From assembly GCA_903642235.1 (NCBI GenBank), contig CAHJWL010000002.1, positions 1-64,000 of the forward strand: DNA of 64,000 nucleotides. The letters are read 5' to 3'. The position numbers and the translations under genes were made by a program. Positions 1 through 8,400 of the stretch are shown piece after piece (position 1 is the stretch's first letter; the number at the start of each line of letters is the position of its first letter). The notes under the pieces are model-generated. The model saw only the letters and a program-made list of their open reading frames with translations, was not told the DNA's origin and did no database searches. The stretch comes from Acidobacteriaceae bacterium (GTDB taxonomy: Bacteria > Acidobacteriota > Terriglobia > Terriglobales > Acidobacteriaceae).

Positions 1-180
1 AACCCCCTTGGCGGCCCCAACCCCTCCCTCGCCGCCCCCGCCAACCCCGGCGACCCAAACCCCAACGACCTCAACCCCGACGGCACCCCCAAAAAGAAAA
101 AGGGCTTCTTCGGCCGCCTCTTCGGCAGCGGTGACGACAAATCCAAACAACCCCAACCCGCCAACCCACCCCCACAGTAG
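1..180 (+). CDS. C-terminal tail of an unidentified Pro/Asn-rich protein (5'-truncated by window edge)
   Basis: Frame 1 is open from the first base and ends in TAG at 178-180, giving 59 residues. The tail is rich in Pro, Asn and Gly, then has a basic patch KKKKGFFGRLFG and ends in a Gln/Pro-rich stretch. The codons are strongly C-rich at third position, as in the real genes to the right, so I take it as the end of a real gene. Nothing in the visible part identifies the family; such low-complexity tails occur on envelope proteins, but no function can be given. Confidence 0.6.
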   Translation, partial: NPLGGPNPSLAAPANPGDPNPNDLNPDGTPKKKKGFFGRLFGSGDDKSKQPQPANPPPQ

Positions 181-205
181 CTGACAGCATCCTTTTCGTC
201 CGGCC

Positions 206-817
206 TCACGACGGCAAGCGATGCCACGCTTCTTTGTAGGGATCAAGCCAGCCTAGGGTGTATGGAGCGGCCTGCTCGCCGCAGTTGATGGTGAAGTCGG
301 GCATGAAGCGGCGGAAGTCCGAGTCCTTGCGCTGGTGACCGTTCTTGCCGGGGCGGGAGAGCCAGGTGCGGTGCATGACTTCAAGAACGTGGGCGACCAC
401 AGCGCTGGGAACAATGTAAGTCACAGGAGCAGGACGCTCGGTGCTGACGAAGTCGACAAAGGCATAAAAGAGGCCGTCTGCTATGAGCGTCTCGTGCTTC
501 TTGCCCATGTGCCAGCCGTGATCGGTGCCCTCGCCACGACGAGTCTTGACCTGCACGGCACACAGACGGTCACCGCCTACAGACGAAAGGACGATGTCCG
601 CATTAGGAACACCGCGCGGGGCTTGCGCGGCAATCTTACCGAGCAGCGAGAGGCGAGCAAGGACGTAGTACTCGCCAGCCGCGCCGATCATGGTGGCATG
701 CTTGATGCCTAGTGGAGAGGAACTCATTCCGGAAGGATAGAAGCCGGAAGCGACTTTATCTTCTGAAATGGGCGTGGCACTTCTGGGTAATAGACGGGGT
801 CCGTTGCTACTGGACAA
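206..817 (-). CDS. PD-(D/E)XK nuclease-like protein, TTG start
   Basis: 203 residues. The N-terminal half carries the spacing of a PD-(D/E)XK fold: E49 in GAAGEYY, D74 in PNADIVL, and Q89-V-K91 in AVQVKTRR, so the catalytic Asp and the QxK pair are all present. The family cleaves or binds DNA; many such stand-alone proteins have no known substrate. The chosen start is TTG at 817, because AAGGTGAG lies just upstream of it; the first in-frame ATG (727) has no ribosome site but would still keep the whole nuclease core. It lies 58 nt after the YwgA-like gene on the same strand and is probably the third gene of that cassette. It could also be a restriction-like or a repair protein. Confidence 0.7.
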   Translation of the reverse strand: MSSSNGPRLLPRSATPISEDKVASGFYPSGMSSSPLGIKHATMIGAAGEYYVLARLSLLGKIAAQAPRGVPNADIVLSSVGGDRLCAVQVKTRRGEGTDHGWHMGKKHETLIADGLFYAFVDFVSTERPAPVTYIVPSAVVAHVLEVMHRTWLSRPGKNGHQRKDSDFRRFMPDFTINCGEQAAPYTLGWLDPYKEAWHRLPS

Positions 818-875
818 TGACTCACCTTGCGACAGTGAAGCTTTCGCGAAGATGAGATCAATCCCAGCTAAGTAC

Positions 876-1418
876 CTAGTTCACCGGAGAGGCACGAAGG
901 ACATCAAGCTTGACTAATTCCTGAAAACCATGAAAAATGTGGTCTCTACTGAAATGGGGCTTAATCAAGGCTACTTTGTTGAGTAACTCATCCACTCCTC
1001 GGGGATTGTTGAATTTCGCGACAAACAAAATAGTGCTCAATAGCTCAAGCTCTCCAGCCGTCTTCCTCCCAAAATTATCCAGCACCCATTTAATCTCCGT
1101 ACCATGCTTAGTAAGGAAGTGAGCAGCGAGTTTCCTAACACTGCTGTCTGGACCGACGCTATATTCGTATCCGGTTCCGGAAGGGTAATAGACTATATCC
1201 GATTTTAAGACGCTCATTCTCTCAGCTGTGCTGAGGTCAGCGAGAACATCAGAATCGAATGGTCCGTACGAATAGATAGAAAACTGGTAACCGAGTGGAA
1301 CTCCTTTGCTCTCTTGGAGAAAAAAGCACAGTTTCATGATTGCTGTTCGACCGAGTCGAATATTTCTCGCGAACTCTGTGAAGAGAGCCAGACGAGAGAG
1401 AAGTACTTCAGCCGGCAT
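876..1418 (-). CDS. YwgA-like protein (SocA/Panacea-like fold suspected)
   Basis: 180 residues from ATG 1418; AAAGGA sits 7-8 nt upstream. The start overlaps the end of the HD phosphohydrolase gene by 11 nt, so the two are translationally linked. The segment around residues 26-60, with MKLCFFLQESKGVPLGYQF followed by SIYSYGPFDSDV, resembles B. subtilis YwgA, whose gene I recall lying beside ywfO, which encodes the same kind of HD protein. The YGPF motif is also like that of the Panacea/SocA-type antitoxin domain. No biochemical function is established. Base composition is low in GC compared with the window (24 of 60 bases in 901-960), suggesting transfer. Resemblance to YwgA is fairly sure; an antitoxin role is only a guess. 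Confidence 0.65.
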   Translation of the reverse strand: MPAEVLLSRLALFTEFARNIRLGRTAIMKLCFFLQESKGVPLGYQFSIYSYGPFDSDVLADLSTAERMSVLKSDIVYYPSGTGYEYSVGPDSSVRKLAAHFLTKHGTEIKWVLDNFGRKTAGELELLSTILFVAKFNNPRGVDELLNKVALIKPHFSRDHIFHGFQELVKLDVLRASPVN

Positions 1419-2931
1419 TGTGTATTCCTTTCTGCACGGGTGTGTCGCGCTGAGCTGGTTTTGGTACGGCCGTACTTGGTTCAAGGCTGAGTTGCGCAAC
1501 GTCAGAAGCAGCAATCGATTCAGCGGGCAGAGCAGATCCGCCAAGAACCGGCTCATTTGCTCTTTCGGATCGTGCCTGATCTCTGATGAGGCTCTGGTAC
1601 ATCTCTCTAGCGAGCTTTGCATCGGCCTTATCTGCGTACACGAACCGTACTGAGCCGTAGTTGATTGACCGCATCAGGGCCGAATATTCAGAAAGGAAAC
1701 CAGCCTGCTTCTTAGAGTCATCCTCCACAAGAACAAGATCATTGGCCTTCGATTTATACCAAAGCGTTTTCGGCTGAGTAGCATGTTTCACCAATGCTCC
1801 TAATTTATTAAGCACAGCTTCATTTCTAGTAGCTGAATCACTGAGTTCCTGAGCTGTTGAATCTGATTCCGCAAGTTCGCAAACGAGTCTGTAATGGTTT
1901 CTCTCCATGAGACGTTGTCCGTGCTCTCCGCCGTGACCTTCAGCCAAGAGACCCATAACTTTGTAGTCATCCCACTTTAAGAATTCAAGGAGTTGGTCCT
2001 TGATATCGGGGCGAGGATAGAAAGCCTCTCCCAACTCTGGTTTTCCGACTGAAAGGATATTTCTTACTGCATGTTCAAGATGAAAGTTACAAGCGAGCCT
2101 AGTCTTATGGAAATAAACTTGTTTGTGCATCCAGTATCGCGCAACGATTAGAGCTTCAGCCGCATATGCTCCGCCTCGCATAATTGCTATTTTGGGTTCC
2201 TCTGATTCTTCCCTCGGTCGGCGAACGGCGCACACTGACGCTACTATGCGATCAAGGTCATACCTTCCGTAAGAAACGCCGGCGTGCAATGAATCACGTA
2301 AGAGGTAATCCATCCGATCAGCATCAAGCTGTCCGCTGATGATGTCTTTCCAAAATAGGCTTGCACCTCCGGGAGCGCGCTTCGCGATAAGCGCCGTGAC
2401 TTCAGTCGCCGAAATCTTTGCATTTCTCCTGTTTGAGGAATCTTGCTCGATGAGCTCTGCAAATATTGTCTCGATGATCGCTACGGAATAGTCCTCATGA
2501 GAGAACTGCTCAATCGGCCTATCCTCTCCCGGGAAGAGCGAATAGTTCTCAACTGCTTTCATCGGCAGAAGATGTTCAGTGGCGTGCGAAAAAGGTGCGT
2601 GCCCAACGTCATGCAGCAAAGCCGCAAGCCGCACGATTTGCCAATCGCGGGAGAGCCCTGCCTCGGTGTAATCGTAAGTTTCTTTGAGGATCGCTTCTGA
2701 TGACGCAACTACGGCCTCGAAGAGTCTCGCGGCGATATGCATGACACCAAGGGAATGCTCGAACCTACTGTGGGAAGCGCCTGGATAAACATAGTCGGTC
2801 CAAGCAAGCTGCTTAATACGCCGTAACCTCTGAAAGGCAGGATGATCGATGATCTTTCGTTCTAAATCGGTAAGTCCAACGAAGCCATGAACCGGACATC
2901 TAATTTCGGATGTGATCGGATTATGAAGCAT
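1408..2931 (-). CDS. HD-domain phosphohydrolase (COG1078, YwfO/EF1143 dNTPase type)
   Basis: 507 residues. The HD metal-binding set is complete: H59 in SRFEHSLGV, H107-D108 in ALLHDVGHAPFSH, and a later Asp in LDADRMDYLLRDS. This order is typical of the COG1078 family related to SAMHD1; the E. faecalis member EF1143 is a dNTP triphosphohydrolase. The likely reaction is hydrolysis of dNTPs or another nucleotide in the cytoplasm. The C-terminal 60 residues are Ser/Ala/Pro-rich and look disordered. It is the first gene of a minus-strand run with the YwgA-like and PD-(D/E)XK genes, behind a near-consensus promoter. GC is below that of lhr and deoA nearby. Family is certain, substrate is not. Confidence 0.88.
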   Translation of the reverse strand: MLHNPITSEIRCPVHGFVGLTDLERKIIDHPAFQRLRRIKQLAWTDYVYPGASHSRFEHSLGVMHIAARLFEAVVASSEAILKETYDYTEAGLSRDWQIVRLAALLHDVGHAPFSHATEHLLPMKAVENYSLFPGEDRPIEQFSHEDYSVAIIETIFAELIEQDSSNRRNAKISATEVTALIAKRAPGGASLFWKDIISGQLDADRMDYLLRDSLHAGVSYGRYDLDRIVASVCAVRRPREESEEPKIAIMRGGAYAAEALIVARYWMHKQVYFHKTRLACNFHLEHAVRNILSVGKPELGEAFYPRPDIKDQLLEFLKWDDYKVMGLLAEGHGGEHGQRLMERNHYRLVCELAESDSTAQELSDSATRNEAVLNKLGALVKHATQPKTLWYKSKANDLVLVEDDSKKQAGFLSEYSALMRSINYGSVRFVYADKADAKLAREMYQSLIRDQARSERANEPVLGGSALPAESIAASDVAQLSLEPSTAVPKPAQRDTPVQKGIHNAG

Positions 2932-2948
2932 GCTAACCCCAGAAGGCG

Positions 2949-2977
2949 AATATAAAGCGAAGTAAGGAAATGGTCAA
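2949..2977 (-). promoter_or_regulatory. Sigma70-type promoter of the HD/YwgA/PD-(D/E)XK cassette
   Basis: On the minus strand the hexamer TTGACC (2972-2977) is followed by exactly 17 nt and then TATATT (2949-2954). This is close to the sigma70 consensus in both boxes and spacing. Transcription would start near 2942, about 11 nt before the HD gene's ATG at 2931. Confidence 0.7.
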
Positions 2978-2984
2978 GACCATT
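2969..2984. promoter_or_regulatory. Palindrome overlapping the -35 box (operator candidate)
   Basis: AATGGTC (2969-2975) and GACCATT (2978-2984) form a perfect 7-bp inverted repeat around a 2-nt centre. It covers the whole -35 hexamer, a classical repressor position. Which protein would bind is unknown; one of the cassette's own products is possible. Confidence 0.5.
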
Positions 2985-3331
2985 CCAATGTAACGCTTGT
3001 GGCGATGTCTCTGGAGTCGATCGGCAACATCGCAGCCACAGCGGCCGGCAATGGAATGCCTAAGCAGAACATCACTGGTCGCCCACTCGCCCTCTGCCTC
3101 GCTCTCCTCTCGCCCGACGCACGGGGTCGTGGCGCAGTTAACCCCCACCCATTCTCTACAATTGATCTCAGCAAACATCGGGGATCACCGAGGGGGAAGA
3201 TCCCCCGGTGATCCAGACCTAACCTATGTGCGCCCTAGACTTACGATCAAAAAATGGTGCGAGGCGTGCTAGCACCACCTTACGCCGCGGCTCCCAAACT
3301 CCCATCCACCGGAGCCACCGCTCCCTAACCT
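2985..3331. other. Non-coding stretch between the HD cassette and the aldo/keto reductase gene
   Basis: No reading frame here shows a ribosome site, conserved motif or sensible composition. The only structured element is the hairpin at 3182-3214. Confidence 0.6.
3182..3214 (-). terminator. Strong hairpin downstream of the aldo/keto reductase gene
   Basis: The arms GGATCACC and GGTGATCC pair perfectly, and inside them GGGGG pairs with CCCCC around a 5-nt loop, with a 2-nt bulge (GA) on the left arm. The element lies about 118 nt past the stop of the minus-strand aldo/keto reductase gene and upstream of the HD cassette promoter. There is no T-run on either side, so terminator is a guess; it insulates the two units in position at least. 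Confidence 0.45.
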
Positions 3332-4213
3332 TCAGGCAGCCTCCATCCCGTTCAACTCCTGCAACACCTCCGCCGGCAACTCCAGCGTAGCCGCCGAGAT
3401 ATTCTCCCGCAGGTGCGCCACCGACGACGTCCCCGGAATCAGCAGCATATTCGGCGAGCGCTGCAGCAGCCATGCCAGAGCCACCACGTTCGGCGTCGTC
3501 CCCAGTGTCTTCGCCGCCTCATCGAGCGTCGACGACTGCAGCGGCGTAAACCCGCCCATCGGAAAGTACGACACATACGCAATGCCGTCCTTCGCCAGGT
3601 CGTCGATTAGGCCATCGTCCGTTCGCTTCGCCAGGTTATACAGGTTCTGCACGCACACGATCGGGCAGATCCGGCGCGCCTCCGCAACCTGCTCCGCCGT
3701 CACATTGCTCACCCCGATGTGCTTCACCAGCCCCTGCCGCTGCAGCTCCGCCAGCACCGCCAGCCCCGGTTCGAGCGACCCGTTCTCCGGCTGCGTGTGC
3801 GTATCGAACATGCTTCGCAGGTTCACCACGTCCAACACATCCACACCCAGGTTGCGAAGATTGTCGTGCACCGCCTGCGTGAGCTCCTCCTTCGAGAAAG
3901 CCGGGGTCCACGACCCGTCCTCCCCTCGCTTTGCCCCGGCCTTCGTCACAATCGTCAGCTCCTTCGGGTACGGGGAGAGCGCCTCCTTGATGATCTGGTT
4001 CGTCACATGCGGTCCATAGAAGTCGCTCGTATCGATATGGTTGATCCCGCTCTCCACCGCCTCCCGCAGCACTGCCACCGCCGCGTTCCTGTCCTTCGGC
4101 GGACCAAAAACATGCGGTCCCGCCAGCTGCATCGCTCCATACCCCATCCGGTTCACCGTCACCGCTGTCCCGGGAAACGTAAATGTGCCGCCAAGTGTCG
4201 TCTGGTCGTTCAT
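3332..4213 (-). CDS. Aldo/keto reductase (YdbC-like)
   Basis: 293 residues from ATG 4213, chosen because AAGGAGAG lies 6 nt upstream; an earlier ATG at 4231 lacks this. An NADPH-dependent oxidoreductase of the AKR barrel fold. Of the usual catalytic tetrad, D61 (in HIDTSDFYG), Y66 and K91 (in VTKAG) are present, but the catalytic His position reads Asn (N131 in LDVVNLRS). I recall the same VNLR sequence in the E. coli YdbC group, so it is probably a subfamily trait and not damage. Natural substrate unknown; small aldehydes are usual. It stands alone, with hairpin 3182-3214 downstream. Confidence 0.9.
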   Translation of the reverse strand: MNDQTTLGGTFTFPGTAVTVNRMGYGAMQLAGPHVFGPPKDRNAAVAVLREAVESGINHIDTSDFYGPHVTNQIIKEALSPYPKELTIVTKAGAKRGEDGSWTPAFSKEELTQAVHDNLRNLGVDVLDVVNLRSMFDTHTQPENGSLEPGLAVLAELQRQGLVKHIGVSNVTAEQVAEARRICPIVCVQNLYNLAKRTDDGLIDDLAKDGIAYVSYFPMGGFTPLQSSTLDEAAKTLGTTPNVVALAWLLQRSPNMLLIPGTSSVAHLRENISAATLELPAEVLQELNGMEAA

Positions 4214-4466
4214 CGATCGCTCTCCTTGCACTGCTTTCCCATGGGATGACGATCACCGCGCGATGATTCAGAGCGAACCCGCTGTCACAATCTGCTGAGA
4301 GAGTGGCGCAGCACCTGTGTCCAAAGCAGTATGGTAGAAGGAGTTACAGGTCCCGACATACCTCCGGCAGCCGCGACCCCATCGCCGGGGGTACCCTGCT
4401 CCCAGATCCGAACAAACCTGCCTGTTATGAAGACTTTAGGACCGAAGTAGGGGGAGGGGGGGGTAC

Positions 4467-5414
4467 CTAGCATCCAACCTTCCGCCGCCTTGGCCCGCTG
4501 GCCTTTACCTGCCCGCCCACCGGTGCCGCCGCGCTCTGCCCCTCGCTCGGCACCCACGGCTGGCAGCCCGGACACCAGTACGTCGACCGCGCCTGCTCGC
4601 CCTGCTTGCGCATCATCACCGCCGCCCCGCACCGCCGGCACTCCTGCCCCTGCCGCCCGTACACCCACAGCCGGTCCTCCCGCCGCATCGAGTGGGTCGT
4701 CCGCCGGTTCCCTGAGTACGTCACGATCCCGTCCCCTGAGCCATCGAGCACATTCGCCTTCAGCCACTGCTGGCTCCGGTCGACCATGATCTCCCGCTCC
4801 CGAGCCGTAATCGTCCGCATCGCCCGAAACGGATTCACCCCCGCCGCAAACGGCACCTCGCTCTTGTACACGTTCCCCAGCCCCGCCAGCACCCGCTGGT
4901 TCAGCAGCACCACCCCAATCTCCGCCTCCGGATGCTCGGCGCCATACGCCTCCAGCCGCGCAATGCCACCCTCGACCGTGAACGCGTCCGACAGCAGATC
5001 CGGCCCCAGCTTCGGCACCTGGCTCGACCTCTCGAGCGACCGCGCCGTGTGGAACTCCACGATCGGCACGTTGAACGCCACCGCCTCCCAGCCCTCAACG
5101 GAGCCCTCAGCCGCACCGACCCGGATCGCCACCCGCATCCGGCTCTTGCTCATCCACCACGTCTCCCCCGTCCTGTAGATGTGCCACGACCCGCTCATCA
5201 GCATGTGCGTCACCAGGATCAGATCGCCCGAGAACCACAGGAGGCACCACTTCCCCCGCGACTCCACCTTCTCCACCACCCGCCCCACCAGCGGCGAGTC
5301 ATCATCCACCCGCGCAATCGGCGCCAGGTTCGTCTCGAACCTGGTCACCACCTTGCCCGTCAGCGCCTTGCCTAAAGCCCGCGCCGCCCGATAGATTGTG
5401 TCCCCTTCAGGCAT
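4467..5414 (-). CDS. nei: Endonuclease VIII-like DNA glycosylase/AP lyase (Nei)
   Basis: 315 residues. The protein begins MPEGDTIYRAA, where P2 is the Schiff-base nucleophile and E3 the general acid of Fpg/Nei enzymes; the DTI after the Gly is the Nei version. The central K55 region (ESRGKW), the H2TH segment (LLNQRVLAGLGNVYKSE) and a C-terminal CxxC...CxxC zinc finger are all visible. It removes oxidised pyrimidines and cuts the abasic strand in base excision repair. The last 25 residues are a basic, Gly/Pro-rich extension. The start codon overlaps the end of lhr by 8 nt, so the pair is co-translated; lhr and nei are also neighbours in Mycobacterium tuberculosis. Confidence 0.93.
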   Translation of the reverse strand: MPEGDTIYRAARALGKALTGKVVTRFETNLAPIARVDDDSPLVGRVVEKVESRGKWCLLWFSGDLILVTHMLMSGSWHIYRTGETWWMSKSRMRVAIRVGAAEGSVEGWEAVAFNVPIVEFHTARSLERSSQVPKLGPDLLSDAFTVEGGIARLEAYGAEHPEAEIGVVLLNQRVLAGLGNVYKSEVPFAAGVNPFRAMRTITAREREIMVDRSQQWLKANVLDGSGDGIVTYSGNRRTTHSMRREDRLWVYGRQGQECRRCGAAVMMRKQGEQARSTYWCPGCQPWVPSEGQSAAAPVGGQVKASGPRRRKVGC

Positions 5415-8400
5415 TCGGTCTCGCTCCTAGCCGTGCACTCGGCAGCGCCGGCAGATTCCGCCGCACATTGAACCCCATCGGCCCCGCCTGGAAGCCAGCA
5501 TCGAGCAGATACCGTGCCAGCGGACTCTCCGCCACCGCCACACCGTTGATCGATGCCACCAGCATCCCCACCCGCGAGCTCGCATCACTCGCAGACGCCA
5601 CACCCTCCTGCCCCTGCACCCGCGTCACCAGGAACTCCGCCAGCGCCCGCGCGACCTGCCCCCGCGCCGGCTCCTCCTCCGGCAGCCACACCTGCAGATT
5701 CGGATTCCCGCGCCGCAGATACGCCACCAGCGCACCATCACACAGAACGACCCGCGCCCCCACACTCCGCTGCAGCGACGAGCTCGCATCCGGCGCCGCC
5801 GGCCACTTCAACAGCGCCCCATACGGATTCGCCGGATCCGTCGCCGCCAGCTGCACCATCTCCGCCTCGTCCTCGTTCGCCGCGGACCGTAATGACCGCA
5901 GCAGATCCACCGCCGCCGGCATTGCAAACTGCGTCGCCCCCAGATCCGCTGCAAAGAACCCCCGCCGAATCTTTCCGCTTTCCTCCATCGCCTTCAGCAC
6001 GTCGTACACCGCCGAAAACCCACCCACCAACCCCTCCGCGTGCGCCGTCTCCCGAAATACCACGCCATACCGCGCCAGCAACTGCTGCGCCTCTGCCAAG
6101 CTCCACTCCGTCATGCGTCGCGCCCGATCCTCGTCAGTTACAAATGCATTTGTCTGCAGCGCCCATCGTCCCTGCACCGTCGGCGGAGTCGTTCTTCGGC
6201 TGCGAAATCCCGCCTGGTTGTGCACCCGCCGCGCCGCCGGCCGGCCATTCTTCGCCGTCGAGCTTGTAGCCCGCGCCCCGTACGCCCGCAGAGCCGACAT
6301 CCCGTCATTCGTCAGCATCCCGCGCCACACCAGCGACCACATCGCCTCAATCGTTTCCCCCGGATATCCTCCACCCACGCCGTCATGCAGCTCCTGAAAA
6401 AACGAAGCTCCACGCGTCCGTAGATATGCCAGCACCTCCTCCTCCTTCGCCGAGAGCGGTTCTGCCTCGCCGCTTCGAACTGGTGGCCAAAGCACCGGCA
6501 GCTTCTCCGCCAGGTACAGGCCGATACGCCCGTCTCTCTCCCCCAGCGGCTCCAACCCGACCCACACCACTTCGCCCGCGGCGATCAAGGTATCAAGATC
6601 AGCGGCGCGATACCCAAGCACGCGCGACGGCAGAATCTCCGTCTCCACAATCGAAGCCGGCAGCGGTGCTCCCTGCAGGTTCTCAATCACATCCAACAGC
6701 GCGTCCAACCCCCTCCGCGGCGTCACCACCCCTTGCCATCGCGTAAACAGCCGCGCCAGCACCCGCTGCTCGACCGGCTCCACCTCCTTCCGCAGCCGCG
6801 CCAGCGATTTCCGCCGCACCGCCCGCAGCACCTCCACCTCGATCCACTCGCGATTTAATCCACCAGGCCGAAACCCACCCTCCTGCACCCGTCCCAGCCC
6901 AACCAGTCGCTGCAGCACCGCCTCAACACTCTCGTTCGGCAGAGAATACCGTTCCGCAACCTCTTTCGTTACAAATGGACCATGCGTCCTGGCGAACCGC
7001 CGCACCACGTCCAGCAACGCATCCGGAACACTGGTGAGAAAGGCCGTCGGCAGGCCCGGCGGCAGCGGCACACCCACCGTATCGCGGAAGCGGGCCGCAT
7101 CCTCAACCGCGATCAGCCGTCGCTCACCCGCAACCCCTACCTCCAACACGCGCCGAGCTTTAATCAGCCGGTCCGCACTTTCCGCCACCTCGTCCGTCGT
7201 CGACCGCGCCCGCAGCTCCGCCCGCGTCAGGTCTCCCAGGCGCAGCAGCAGATCGTGTACTCCGTCCATCGATCGCGCCTTATACCCATCGGCAAGACAC
7301 TGCAGCTGCTCCTCCGTCTCCTCGATCGCATGCAGATCGAGGAGCTCGCGCAGATCTGCATCACCCATCAGCTCGCGCAGCTGATCCTGGTCAATGGACA
7401 GAGCCTGTGCTCGCCGCTCGGCCAGTGGCGCGTCGCCGTCATAGATGTAGTTCGCCACATAGCTGAACAGCAACGCGGCGGCAAATGGACTCGGTGTCCG
7501 CGAGTCCACCGTGTGCACCCGCAGCGATCGGTTGCTGACGGCCCGCAGCGTCTCCATCAACGCCGGCATATCAAACACGTCCCGCAGGCACTCGCGATAC
7601 GCTTCCAGCAGAATCGGAAACGCCGGGTACCGGCTCGCCACACCGAGCAGATCGTACGAGCGCTTGCGCTGCTGCCAGAGCGGCGTTCGCCCATCGGCCC
7701 TTCGCCTCGGCAACAGTAACGCCCGCGCTGCGCTCTCGCGAAACTTCGCCGCAAACAACGCAGTCGATCCCAGCTGCCGCAGCACCAGTTCCGCCGCCTC
7801 CTCCGGCTCCAGCAGCAACGCCTCCACCTCCGGCGGCGCCTCGGACTCCGGAAAGCGCAGGCAGAAGCCATCCTCGCTCCACATCGTCTCGACTTCCTGC
7901 CCACCGTTCGCTCGCAGCTTCGCCGTTACCGCCATCGCCCACGGCGCATGGATGCGGCTGCCAAACGGCGTCAGGCAACACACCCGCCAGTCCCCCAGCT
8001 CATCCCGCACCCGCTCGATCACAACTGTTCTATCATCCGGCACATATCCGCTCGCCAGCTCCTGGTCCGCGAGGTACCGCAGAGCATTCTCTGCCGCGCC
8101 CTGCTCCAGATCATGCGACTTCATCAAGGTCGTTAGCGCCACGCTCCGCGGCGCCTCGCGCAGCTCCCGCACTAGCGCCCCGATCCGTCGCCCAAACTCA
8201 ATCGGCCGCCCCGCCTGGTCGCCGTGCCAGAACGGCATCTTGCCTGCATCGCCTGGCGCCGGACTCACCAGCACGCGGTCATGTGTGATCTCCTCCACCC
8301 GCCACGTCGACGCGCCCAGAATGAACGTGTCGCCCGTCCTCTGCTCGAACACCATCTCCTCGTCGAGCTCGCCCACGCGGATCGGCTTCGCATGTTGCCC

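Noticed and set aside
5396..6397. Long + strand open frames opposite lhr (also 7511-8647 and 9185-10177)
   Set aside because: Ser/Arg/Pro/Ala-rich products typical of reverse frames of GC-rich genes; lhr motifs run through on the minus strand.
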